Below, piece by piece: positions 1-6,885 of a stretch of DNA of 16,413 nt (its first letter is position 1; the number at the start of each line of letters is the position of its first letter). Both the position numbers and the translations under genes were made by a program. The notes below the pieces were generated by a model. The model did not search any database, was not told the origin of the DNA, and worked only from the letters and a program-made list of their open reading frames with translations. This DNA comes from DAMCAP01 sp964369265 (lineage in GTDB: Bacteria; Bacillota; Clostridia; Oscillospirales; Ruminococcaceae), in NCBI GenBank assembly GCA_964369265.1, contig CAYJEV010000033.1, positions 1 to 16,413 on the forward strand. The letters are read 5' to 3'.

Positions 1-7
1 GCACCAT

Positions 8-39
8 AAAATCCCTGTAGCTTAGCTATGGGGATTTTT
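8..39 (+). terminator. Rho-independent terminator of a gene upstream of the window
   Basis: An 8-bp perfect stem (AAAATCCC at 8-15, GGGATTTT at 31-38), with a possible small inner stem TAG/CTA, is followed by a short T-run. It lies on the plus strand before any gene in this window, so it most likely ends a rightward gene located off the left edge. Confidence 0.6.
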
Positions 40-80
40 GCTTATTCTATTTTGATGCTAACTTATTATATAGTGCAAGC

Positions 81-135
81 TTAAAAATAATAAAGGCTGT
101 CACATTTGCTTCATTGCATTTTGTGACAGCCTTTA
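81..135 (-). terminator. Rho-independent terminator of the leftward rhodanese lipoprotein gene
   Basis: A 14-bp perfect inverted repeat (91-104 with 122-135, core GGCTGTCACA) has a 17-nt loop. Read on the minus strand it is followed by a T-rich tract (complement of 81-90). It starts 36 bases after the stop codon of the gene at 171-989, so it is that gene's terminator. Confidence 0.85.
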
Positions 136-170
136 CCTATATATCGCTACCTATTATGTAAAATAAATTA

Positions 171-989
171 CTACTTAATTAGAGCGGAGCTTACATCTGA
201 ATCTTTTGCTCCACCTTCGATTATAAATAAGTTTTCTGTACTGAAGCCTGCATCTTTCATTACAGATATTGCTGTTTTAGCAACACTATTTCCGCTATAA
301 CATAAAATATAATCAGGTTTTTCCTCGTCTATCTCTGAAAGTGCGAAGTTATACATTTCGGTTTGTGCAGAAGCATCCTCAATCTCTTTTAAGTCGACAT
401 GCATCGAGCCCTCTAAATATCCTTCGGAATAATCATTAACAGCACGGACATCTAAAATATTTACATTTTCATCGCCAATAGAAGCAACAGCATCTTTGCC
501 AGTGACATATTGCCACTCTATGCTTTCCTCTGTACGATTTGTTGTTAAACCATCTTTTGCGTCAGATAGTGCATCTGCGCCCCCAGTTACAGTGTAAATA
601 CTAGAAGCATCTATTCCAACATTGATAAATACCTCAGTCGCTTTCTCAGCACCGCTCTTTCCGCTGTTACACACAATATAGATGTCTTTACCATCAGTTA
701 AATTAGCCTTAGCATACTCCTCAAGCTCAGTTGCTAAATTGTCGTCCTCCAATGGGAAAATTGGACTCCACTGCGAATCTACAACTCTTCCATCAACATA
801 ATTTTCCCATGTTCTAACGTCAATGATATGTGTATTCCCTGATTTTGCTGCTTTTATGCTCGCCTCAGCGGTGACATACTGATACTTTCCATCTGTACTT
901 ATAGCTGATTGCTCTTCTGAACTACAGCCTACTAACGCAACTGATAATATCGCTAAAATAGCTAAAACTGAATTTACTTTATTTTTCAT
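171..989 (-). CDS. Tandem rhodanese-domain lipoprotein, both domains with cysteine
   Basis: 272-residue predicted surface lipoprotein. A signal peptide ends in a lipobox (ALVGC, lipidated Cys22), so the mature protein would sit outside the membrane. It contains two rhodanese-like repeats, about residues 37-150 and 159-272. Each opens with a QYVT motif, carries an IDVR or LDVR strand, and has a candidate active-site cysteine (Cys107 in CNSGKSG, Cys230 in CYSGNSV). Rhodaneses move sulfane sulfur through a cysteine persulfide, or serve as sulfur or arsenate-reductase-like scaffolds. I chose the ATG at 987-989, not an in-frame ATG 14 codons upstream, because AAAGGA lies just before it and the signal peptide begins there. 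It diverges from the TVP38 operon, and a similar lipoprotein recurs at 5963. The sulfur donor and acceptor are unknown. Confidence 0.85.
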   Translation of the reverse strand: MKNKVNSVLAILAILSVALVGCSSEEQSAISTDGKYQYVTAEASIKAAKSGNTHIIDVRTWENYVDGRVVDSQWSPIFPLEDDNLATELEEYAKANLTDGKDIYIVCNSGKSGAEKATEVFINVGIDASSIYTVTGGADALSDAKDGLTTNRTEESIEWQYVTGKDAVASIGDENVNILDVRAVNDYSEGYLEGSMHVDLKEIEDASAQTEMYNFALSEIDEEKPDYILCYSGNSVAKTAISVMKDAGFSTENLFIIEGGAKDSDVSSALIK

Positions 990-1021
990 AAAATACCATC
1001 CTTTATTATTTTTTGTCAAAT

Positions 1022-1051
1022 ATTGTAACATACACTAAAACATTATTCCAA
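1022..1051 (-). promoter_or_regulatory. Putative promoter of the leftward rhodanese lipoprotein gene
   Basis: On the minus strand, TTGGAA (1046-1051) and TACAAT (1022-1027) are separated by 18 bases, and the -10 is preceded by TG in extended -10 spacing (TGTTACAAT). It lies about 33 bases upstream of the start codon. The match to consensus is moderate. Confidence 0.4.
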
Positions 1052-1222
1052 TTCAAATTTTCTATAATACATATTTAGTTATAGATATTAATGATAAGTT
1101 TGCATCTATAATAGCCTATTGCTCTTAATGACTAAACCTTCATCTATACTTACATACAATCTCACTAAGGCATCTTTATAGATAATAACGATAAACAAGG
1201 CTTGGTTATTTACAATATCAAT

Positions 1223-1251
1223 TTGACATAAATTTTCCATCACAATATAAT
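1223..1251 (+). promoter_or_regulatory. Strong sigma-A-type promoter of the five-gene redox/glycosyltransferase operon
   Basis: TTGACA at 1223-1228 and TATAAT at 1246-1251 are both perfect consensus hexamers with the optimal 17-bp spacer. The predicted start near 1258 gives a leader of about 44 nt before the ATG at 1302, which carries AGGAG at 1289-1293. Confidence 0.85.
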
Positions 1252-1301
1252 TATGAATGTATGGGATTTTACATTTTTTTGATATGTAGGAGCGTTATGT
1301 T

Positions 1302-1973
1302 ATGAAAAAACATTTCAAGTTAATCGTTTTTATTTTGTTGGCTATAACAATTTTTATTATAAATAAAAGAATAGGCTTTTCGGCGCTTCTTTCAAGCAAG
1401 GAATTGATAGCAGAACTGCAAAGTCTAGTTGAAGAAAATACTTTAAAAGCTATAATGAGCTACTTTCTATTCACAATAGTTGGTGGCTCTATTCTAGCTT
1501 TGCCTGGTTTTGTTTTTGCAGGTGTTGGAGCAATAATGTTTGAACCAGCTTTAGCGACAATCCTCTGCCTATTTGCAACAACACTAAACTCTGGGCTTAC
1601 ATTCTTAATAAGCAGATATTTTCTAAAAGACTATTTTAAAAAATATGCTTCAAAAAATCATCACCTTAACAAGCTGTTGTTTGAAGGAAACAACAAAAGC
1701 TATTTAGCTACTATGCTTGTAACAAGATTAGTGCCAATTTTCCCTTATAATCTGCAAAATTTTGCTTATGGTGTGACTGACATCTCATTTAAAAGCTATA
1801 TGATATACACATTTATTTTTCTGCTGCCAGGCACAGCAGCTTATACTTTAGGCTTGGGTGCTTTTGTTGGAGAAAAAAATCGAATAATATATTTGCTAAT
1901 TGCAATACTTTTTGTTATAATGGTAATAATAGTAAATAAGCAAATTAAGAATAAGCATATTGTAAAAGGATAA
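1302..1973 (+). CDS. TVP38/TMEM64 family membrane protein (VTT domain)
   Basis: 223-residue polytopic membrane protein and first gene of the operon. Hydrophobic segments lie near residues 6-22, 48-75, 80-105, 163-186 and 195-213. The region from RLVPIFPYNLQNFAYG to LLPGTAAYTLGLG (about residues 142-186) matches the VTT/SNARE-associated signature of an R-x-x-P-x-x-P hairpin, a G-x-T stretch and an LPGT loop. Members resemble DedA proteins and are thought to act in membrane transport or lipid handling; E. coli YdjX and YdjZ belong here and are encoded near the rhodanese YnjE. AGGAG precedes the ATG, and an ATG five bases upstream is out of frame and hits a stop at once. The stop is followed after seven bases by the Fe-S protein gene, whose ribosome binding site AAAAGGA lies in this gene's end. 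The substrate is unknown. Confidence 0.85.
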   Translation: MKKHFKLIVFILLAITIFIINKRIGFSALLSSKELIAELQSLVEENTLKAIMSYFLFTIVGGSILALPGFVFAGVGAIMFEPALATILCLFATTLNSGLTFLISRYFLKDYFKKYASKNHHLNKLLFEGNNKSYLATMLVTRLVPIFPYNLQNFAYGVTDISFKSYMIYTFIFLLPGTAAYTLGLGAFVGEKNRIIYLLIAILFVIMVIIVNKQIKNKHIVKG

Positions 1974-1980
1974 TAATGTT

Positions 1981-2970
1981 ATGGCAGAGAATAATACTAT
2001 TGATGTATCAAAATGCATATCTTGCGGAAAATGCACTAAAAGCTGTTTGTTTTTGGAAAAATATCAGCTGGATTTAAGCGACAAACAAAAACTTAAAGAG
2101 GTTGCATTTAACTGCTTTCTTTGCGGAAGATGTACTGCGGTATGCCCTGTTGGTATTGATGGTAGAGCTTTATTTTTAGAGCTTAGAAAAGAGCTAACAA
2201 GAGGTAAAAAATCTGATTTAAAAAAATATGCTTTTCTAAGATTTGAAAAGCAAGACTATATTTTTAGGAACACCAAAAACTCAAACAAAAATAGTGTTCT
2301 ATTTATGGGATGCAATTTTCCTTCTGTATATCCTAAAACAAGCAAAAAACTTATTAAAATAATGAAAGACCATGATATTGGTGTGTGGTTCGATTGTTGC
2401 GGAAAGCCAATATCCGAGCTTGGCTTACTAGACAAAGAGGATAACATCCTTAAAAAACTAGCAAATCATGCTGAAGATAACAAGATTGAAGAAATAATAA
2501 CTGTCTGTCCAAACTGCTATTACTACTTAAAAGAACATACAACACTTAAAGTCATTAACATTTATGATAAGCTAAGCCAGCTTGGCATTGGAAGCAAAAT
2601 TCAAGACGATAGTTTTAGAGTATTTCTTCCGTGCCCTGATAGAACTGAAAAATCTTGGTTAGAAAACATCAAGTCATTTTTATCAACAGAGCCTAAGATT
2701 ATACTAAATCCACAATGTTGCGGTTTAGGAGGGCTTGCTTCTGGCAATGAGCCTGATATCTCTAACCAGTTTCGAAGTCAGGTTGAGAGTTTATTGCAGC
2801 AAGACAATAAAGATTTATATGTTTATTGTGCTTCTTGTGCTATCCCATTCTCAAAGGAAAATCCAGAGCGTATTAAACATGTCTTGCCTGAGATAATCGG
2901 CAGTTATGAGATTGCTGATATAAAACATACACTAAGAAATAGATTTAAATTTAAATTCTATAAAGGATAA
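1981..2970 (+). CDS. HdrD/GlpC-like Fe-S protein: two 4Fe-4S and two CCG modules
   Basis: 329-residue cytoplasmic iron-sulfur protein. Two ferredoxin-type motifs bind 4Fe-4S clusters: Cys12/15/18/22 and Cys45/48/51/55, the latter followed by the usual PVG. Two CCG (cysteine-rich) domains follow: Cys111, Cys139-Cys140-Gly and Cys176-x-x-Cys179; then Cys218, Cys246-Cys247-Gly and Cys283-x-x-Cys286. Spacing in the two CCG modules is identical (28 and 36 residues). This layout is that of HdrD, GlpC, GlcF and LutA, subunits that pass electrons to or from disulfides or quinones. No flavin subunit is encoded nearby, so its electron partner is unknown. In this operon it could reduce a disulfide, an S-S-type bond or an oxidised metalloid intermediate, or feed the C_GCAxxG_C_C protein downstream; that is inference. 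Confidence 0.88.
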   Translation: MAENNTIDVSKCISCGKCTKSCLFLEKYQLDLSDKQKLKEVAFNCFLCGRCTAVCPVGIDGRALFLELRKELTRGKKSDLKKYAFLRFEKQDYIFRNTKNSNKNSVLFMGCNFPSVYPKTSKKLIKIMKDHDIGVWFDCCGKPISELGLLDKEDNILKKLANHAEDNKIEEIITVCPNCYYYLKEHTTLKVINIYDKLSQLGIGSKIQDDSFRVFLPCPDRTEKSWLENIKSFLSTEPKIILNPQCCGLGGLASGNEPDISNQFRSQVESLLQQDNKDLYVYCASCAIPFSKENPERIKHVLPEIIGSYEIADIKHTLRNRFKFKFYKG

Positions 2971-2977
2971 TTTTTAA

Positions 2978-4312
2978 ATGGATAAAAAAGAAGCTATAAT
3001 AATATTCACAAGAATTCCTATACCATCTAAAACCAAAACTCGCCTCATGCCGTGCTATACCCCTCTTGAATGCGCCAAGCTACATGTCTGCTTTCTGCAA
3101 GACATAATATCAGAAGCTTCTATATTAAACAAAGATATTTTTGTATGCTATGAGGAAAATGGAGATGCAAACATACTTTTCAATCTCTTTCCAGAGCTTA
3201 ATAATAGCTTTTTCCCTCAAAAAGGAGAAGGTATTGGAGCGAAAATGGCTAATGCCTTTGAGAATGTATTTAATAAAGGCTATCAAGACTGTGTATTAGT
3301 TGGCGCAGACATTCCTGAGCTAAAATCGCATCACTTCGAAGAGGCCTTTTCAGCACTCCAAAACGCAGATGTTGTGTTTGGAGGCACTTTAGACGGTGGA
3401 TATTGTTTAATCGCTATGAAAAAGCTTATTAAAGAGGCTTTTTTTAGTATATTATATAATACTGGTGAAGTATTAGCAGATACTATCAAAAACATTCAAT
3501 CAGCGAATTATCAAACGGATATTATATTTGAGCTAAACGATATTGACACACCGAAAGATGTTCGGGAGCTTAGAGAGAGGATTTGCAATTGTCACTCTAA
3601 AAGCAGAACAGCGAATTACCTCTATAACAACCCAAAAATATCAGTTGTTATTCCAACTTATAACGAAGGAACAACAATTATTGCTGCTCAAGAAGAACTT
3701 AAAAAACTTAAAAACTCTGAAATTATTTTTGTTGATGGAGGAAGTACGGATAACACTCTAAACCTAATCTCTAACAATCACACAATAATCCGCTCATCAA
3801 AAGGCAGGGCAAATCAGATGAATGCAGGGGCAAAGGCAGCTAATGGCGAGCTTCTCTTTTTTCTGCACTGCGATAGTGTATTACCAGAAAATATAGAAGA
3901 AGAGCTTAAAAAAGTGGCTACTAATCAATGCTGGGGAGCTTTTAATATAAATTTTGATAGTGCCAACTGGCTTATGAAAATATGCGGTATAATGTCTAAT
4001 CGTCGCCTAAAAAAAGAGGATATTGCATTTGGCGACCAAGGAATTTTCATATCAAGAAAGCTGTTTTTTGATATTGGTGGCTTTAAAAACATGCCTATTA
4101 TGGAAGACTTTCAGCTTAGCCTAACTTTAAAGGAAAAAGGGATATCCCCAAAGGTTTTGCCTTGCATTATTACTACTTCTGCAAGAAGATTTAAGGGAAG
4201 CAATCTTGATAAGTTAAAGCTTATGCACAAGATGCAAAAGCTTCGTAGCATGTATTTGTCAGGTGTGGATATAAATATAATTGCAAAAGAGTATAAGGAC
4301 ATTCGTGACTAA
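2978..4312 (+). CDS. Fused DUF2064 (TIGR04282-like) and family 2 glycosyltransferase (TIGR04283-like)
   Basis: 444-residue fusion. Residues 1-200 match DUF2064, a GT-A-fold nucleotidyltransferase-like domain: IIFTRIPIPSKTKTRL at the N-terminus, GADIPEL at 109-115 and DGGYCLI at 139-145. Residues about 219-444 match a GT2 glycosyltransferase: SVVIPTYNE, VDGGSTDNT at 252-260, GRANQMNAGA, HCDS at 297-300 (metal-binding DxD-like, Asp299), GDQG at 352-355, MED at 375-377 and the terminal EYKDIRD. These families are named arsenosugar biosynthesis glycosyltransferases because in some genomes they sit beside ArsM and ArsS; neither is present here, so that name may mislead. One reading is that the N-terminal half activates a sugar phosphate and the C-terminal half transfers the sugar. 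AAAGGA at 2963-2968 supports the ATG, seven bases after the Fe-S gene stop. Confidence 0.87.
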   Translation: MDKKEAIIIFTRIPIPSKTKTRLMPCYTPLECAKLHVCFLQDIISEASILNKDIFVCYEENGDANILFNLFPELNNSFFPQKGEGIGAKMANAFENVFNKGYQDCVLVGADIPELKSHHFEEAFSALQNADVVFGGTLDGGYCLIAMKKLIKEAFFSILYNTGEVLADTIKNIQSANYQTDIIFELNDIDTPKDVRELRERICNCHSKSRTANYLYNNPKISVVIPTYNEGTTIIAAQEELKKLKNSEIIFVDGGSTDNTLNLISNNHTIIRSSKGRANQMNAGAKAANGELLFFLHCDSVLPENIEEELKKVATNQCWGAFNINFDSANWLMKICGIMSNRRLKKEDIAFGDQGIFISRKLFFDIGGFKNMPIMEDFQLSLTLKEKGISPKVLPCIITTSARRFKGSNLDKLKLMHKMQKLRSMYLSGVDINIIAKEYKDIRD

Positions 4313-4395
4313 CTATATTCATATAAACCTTTTGTTTGCAAAATAAGACTAAATATTTTATCTCAATAACAATCTACAGAATGGAGCATTATTAT

Positions 4396-5427
4396 ATGCA
4401 AAACTTTACTGGATTACAAAATTATGTGGAAAGTGATTTTTATAGAAAAAGCCTCAAGTTGCCAGAGAAATTAGAAGAAAGCTATACCTTCCTTGCACAA
4501 GGCGAATATAACATCAACTATTTTTTCATTCACCCAACCACAACCAAAAAGATGGTTCTTAGAATAAACACTGCCAGCCAAATGCAGTTAGATGATCAGA
4601 TAAACTATGAGTGTCAAGCTTTAGAGCTGTTGACACCAACAAAGCGTACTCCAAAGCCTATCTTTGTTGATAATGCTAAAAGCATTTTGCCATATGGAGT
4701 TATGGTAATGGAGTATTTAGAAGGCAAACATCTCGACTATCAAAATGAGAGCCATTTTGCAGCAGAAATTTTAGCAGACATACACAGTCATCCAATTGAT
4801 AATGAAAATTTCTTGCTAACCTCTTCAAATCCTTTGATTGCAATACTAGAAGAATGCGAAAGCATGGCCTTGCATTATTATAACTCCGAGCTCCAAAACA
4901 AGGAGATTAGCGATTTTATTAAGATGCTAATGCGATTAGGTTGGGAGATGGCTAATAAAATATCTAAAGATTCTACATATGAGTGTTGCATAAACACAGA
5001 GCTTAACTCCTCCAACTTCCTTATAACTGGCGAGGGCAGCAATAATTACCTTGTCGATTGGGAAAAGCCATTAAGAGGAGATCCAGCACAAGATTTAGGG
5101 CATTTTTTAGCTCCAACAACAACCCTTTGGAAAACTGACACTATATTTTCTAATGAAGAAATTGATGATTTTATTGCTTACTACATAAAAAGAGTTGATA
5201 ATCGCTTTTCAACTGATGGCTTAAAAGAGCGCATCAAAACCTACATTCCAATAACCTGTTTAAGGGGAATAACTTGGTCTGCTATGGCTTGGGTCCAATA
5301 TCAAGACCCTAATAAGCTAGTAAAAAACAATGATACTTGGATAAAACTAAACCAATATTTAGATATTGACTTTTTAAAAAATATAAAGACTAATTATTTT
5401 GATAAGGGGAATTTTTATGACAATTAA
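4396..5427 (+). CDS. APH-fold phosphotransferase with an altered catalytic loop
   Basis: 343-residue protein with the aminoglycoside/choline kinase fold. Visible elements are an N-lobe strand with VLRIN (about 54-58), a hinge-like VMVMEYLEGKHLDY (102-115), a catalytic loop CINTELNSSNFL (198-209) and a metal-binding VDWEKPLRGDPAQDLGHF (220-237). The usual HxDxxxxN loop reads N-T-E-L-N-S-S-N, so the His is Asn and the catalytic Asp is Glu202, while Asn207 and the VDWE Asp remain. It may phosphorylate a sugar or other hydroxyl compound, feeding the upstream DUF2064-GT2 protein, or it may be a binder. I chose the ATG at 4396, with GGAG at 4383-4386; longer starts exist (TTG at 4336, ATG at 4381) but lack a good site. 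Its last 11 bases overlap the next gene. Confidence 0.78.
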   Translation: MQNFTGLQNYVESDFYRKSLKLPEKLEESYTFLAQGEYNINYFFIHPTTTKKMVLRINTASQMQLDDQINYECQALELLTPTKRTPKPIFVDNAKSILPYGVMVMEYLEGKHLDYQNESHFAAEILADIHSHPIDNENFLLTSSNPLIAILEECESMALHYYNSELQNKEISDFIKMLMRLGWEMANKISKDSTYECCINTELNSSNFLITGEGSNNYLVDWEKPLRGDPAQDLGHFLAPTTTLWKTDTIFSNEEIDDFIAYYIKRVDNRFSTDGLKERIKTYIPITCLRGITWSAMAWVQYQDPNKLVKNNDTWIKLNQYLDIDFLKNIKTNYFDKGNFYDN

Positions 5428-5827
5428 TGAAGTTAACAACAGATTAGCAAATGGTCAAAACTGCTGCCAAATTGTTATTGACAGCTTTTGCAATGAACTT
5501 AAACTAACTAAACAAGACAGCATTAAGCTTGGATCTTGCTTTGGTGGTGGTCTTGGTATGGGGGAAAACTGCGGAGCTTTAGTGGGCGCTTATATTGCGT
5601 TAGGGCTTAAATTTGGTGGAGAAGACAGCCAAAATATCAATGAGAAAAGAGCTGAGCTTTACCAAAAATTCACTGAAAAGCACGGTAGTAGTATTTGCAA
5701 GAATATACTTTCAGCCGATCTTTCAACAGAACAAGGAAGAGCTTTAATAGCGAAAGAGCAGCTTACTGCTAAAATATGCCCACAACTCATCGCAAATACT
5801 GTAAATATATTATCTGAAATGATGTAA
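5417..5827 (+). CDS. C_GCAxxG_C_C family redox protein
   Basis: 136-residue small cysteine-rich protein. The family core is visible: NCCQIVIDSFC (Cys16, 17, 25), Cys41 followed by FGGGLGMGENCGALVGA (Cys52), then Cys94 and Cys121. These are the spaced cysteines that name the C_GCAxxG_C_C family (TIGR01909), thought to be redox-active or metal/cluster-binding and often found in anaerobes. I chose the ATG at 5417, six bases after AAGGGGA (5404-5410); an upstream ATG six codons earlier has no good site. It overlaps the phosphotransferase by 11 bases, implying translational coupling, and is the last gene of the operon. No strong terminator follows, so transcription may continue into the second rhodanese/TVP38 pair. 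The biochemical activity of the family is not firmly known. Confidence 0.85.
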   Translation: MTINEVNNRLANGQNCCQIVIDSFCNELKLTKQDSIKLGSCFGGGLGMGENCGALVGAYIALGLKFGGEDSQNINEKRAELYQKFTEKHGSSICKNILSADLSTEQGRALIAKEQLTAKICPQLIANTVNILSEMM

Positions 5828-5834
5828 CATCACT

Positions 5835-5849
5835 TATAGAAATTCTATA
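5835..5849. repeat. Short inverted repeat after the first operon
   Basis: TATAGAA and TTCTATA (7 bp each) are separated by one base, right after the C_GCAxxG_C_C stop codon. It has no T-run and a loop too tight for a normal hairpin, so it is not a convincing terminator. Confidence 0.4.
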
Positions 5850-5880
5850 TATATACATATAAAATATCACAAATATCTAT

Positions 5881-5909
5881 TTGACTAAAAAATGGCACTA
5901 CTATATAAT
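5881..5909 (+). promoter_or_regulatory. Strong promoter of the second rhodanese/TVP38 unit
   Basis: TTGACT at 5881-5886 and a perfect TATAAT at 5904-5909 have a 17-bp spacer. The predicted start lies near 5916, immediately at the palindrome 5916-5931, and the leader to the ATG at 5963 is about 47 nt. Confidence 0.85.
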
Positions 5910-5915
5910 CTAAAA

Positions 5916-5931
5916 GGTTATTATAATAACC
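5916..5931. promoter_or_regulatory. Perfect 16-bp palindrome at predicted transcription start, candidate operator
   Basis: GGTTATTATAATAACC is a perfect 8+8 palindrome lying over about +1 to +16 of the promoter at 5881-5909. A dimeric repressor bound here would block initiation or early elongation. It might also be a 5'-leader structure, although the stem is AU-rich and weak as RNA. No regulator gene lies next to it. Confidence 0.55.
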
Positions 5932-5962
5932 AAAATATTATTATTTTTAGGAGAAATAGGAT

Positions 5963-6874
5963 ATGAAAAAACTAACCACAGCTATGCTTGCTTCTGTTTT
6001 ATGTATAAGTATGGCAGCATGTTCAAGCAACCAGCCAGCTTTAACTGGCGAGGGTGAGTCTATATTTACTGGTGAGTATATTGTTGCTCCTCAATATGTT
6101 AGCGAAAACATAGATAATATAATGCTAATTGATGCTAGAGGCGAAGATGCAGCTAATGATGAAACTATTGATGGAGCTTTAGCGATTACATGGCAGTATC
6201 TATCAACTGCTGGCGATGGTGCAACTGGCGATGCTAACTGGGGCTGTATATTAGATGTTGAGCGCTTAAGCGAACGTCTTAGCGAAAAGGGTATAGGCAT
6301 GGATAGCGAAATTGTTCTTTTTGCTTCCTCACAAGCTGGTTGGGGCGATGATGGACGCATTGCTTGGGAGCTAATCGCTGCTGGATATGATAATGTCAAG
6401 ATGGTTGATGGTGGTTTTGCTGGACTAAAGGCTGCAGGCTTACCAACAGCTAAGGGCGGCGCTAAGCCAGAGGCAGTTGAAGTGACTGTAACTGAAATTG
6501 ATGAAACTCATGTTATCAATACTGATGAGCTGGTTGCAAGTTATGATGATTTCAAAATTGTAGATGTCAGGGCAACTGAGGAATACGAAGGCGCAACACT
6601 TTATGGCGAAGAAAAAGGCGGACATCTGCCAGGAGCTATCTCAATTAAGTTCACTGATTTATTTAGCGAAAATGGTTATTTAAAATCAAATGATGAAATA
6701 ACTGAAATGTTTACATCTGCCGGACTTTCTGCTGATGATGAAATTGTTACTTATTGTACTGCTGGCATTAGATCTGCTTATATGCAACTAGTTATGGATA
6801 TGTGTGGCTTTGAAAATACACAAAACTATGATGAATCATATTATAGATGGTGCGCAGTACAAGAAGTTGAATAG
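5963..6874 (+). CDS. Two-domain sulfurtransferase lipoprotein (thiosulfate sulfurtransferase-like)
   Basis: 303-residue surface lipoprotein with lipobox SMAAC (Cys20). It has the two-rhodanese layout of SseA-type thiosulfate or 3-mercaptopyruvate sulfurtransferases: an N-terminal domain (about 38-165, with LIDARG at 55-60) and a C-terminal domain (about 185-303, with IVDVRATEEY). The N-terminal domain has no cysteine at the active loop (it reads LFASSQAGWG), as in the inactive first domain of the family. The C-terminal loop is CTAGIRS with Cys265, close to the canonical CRxGxR. AGGAG at 5949-5953 supports the ATG. It is followed after 11 bases by a TVP38 protein, so the pair is probably co-translated. 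Physiological donor and acceptor are unknown; sulfane sulfur handling outside the membrane is the likely role. Confidence 0.88.
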   Translation: MKKLTTAMLASVLCISMAACSSNQPALTGEGESIFTGEYIVAPQYVSENIDNIMLIDARGEDAANDETIDGALAITWQYLSTAGDGATGDANWGCILDVERLSERLSEKGIGMDSEIVLFASSQAGWGDDGRIAWELIAAGYDNVKMVDGGFAGLKAAGLPTAKGGAKPEAVEVTVTEIDETHVINTDELVASYDDFKIVDVRATEEYEGATLYGEEKGGHLPGAISIKFTDLFSENGYLKSNDEITEMFTSAGLSADDEIVTYCTAGIRSAYMQLVMDMCGFENTQNYDESYYRWCAVQEVE

Positions 6875-6885
6875 AAGGAGAAGCC

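Larger units (their letters stand above)
990..1301. other. Divergent intergenic regulatory region
   Basis: 312 bases separate the divergent rhodanese lipoprotein and TVP38 genes. A consensus rightward promoter (1223-1251) and a weaker leftward one (1022-1051) are visible. The middle (about 1060-1200) is AT-rich, and I see no coding sequence, tRNA or recognisable riboswitch in it. A spaced inverted pair, AATAAC at 1184-1189 and GTTATT at 1205-1210, lies just upstream of the rightward -35 box and could be an operator, but this is weak. Confidence 0.5.

Noticed and set aside
1060..1222. Possible riboswitch or small RNA between the divergent genes
   Set aside because: I see no conserved aptamer-like helices or terminator with T-run; the region is simply AT-rich.
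2978..4312. Calling this locus an arsenosugar biosynthesis cluster
   Set aside because: The family names suggest it, but no ArsM-type methyltransferase or ArsS radical SAM protein is present in the window, so the name is only a hint.
4336..4395. TTG or upstream ATG start for the phosphotransferase
   Set aside because: No ribosome binding site precedes TTG 4336 or ATG 4381, while GGAG sits nine bases before ATG 4396.
6091..6399. 102-codon leftward open frame inside the second rhodanese gene
   Set aside because: It lies antisense within a clear gene, has no ribosome binding site of note and encodes no recognisable domain.
5963..6874. Truncated or broken first rhodanese domain
   Set aside because: The missing cysteine in the first domain is the normal state of two-domain sulfurtransferases, and the frame is intact.
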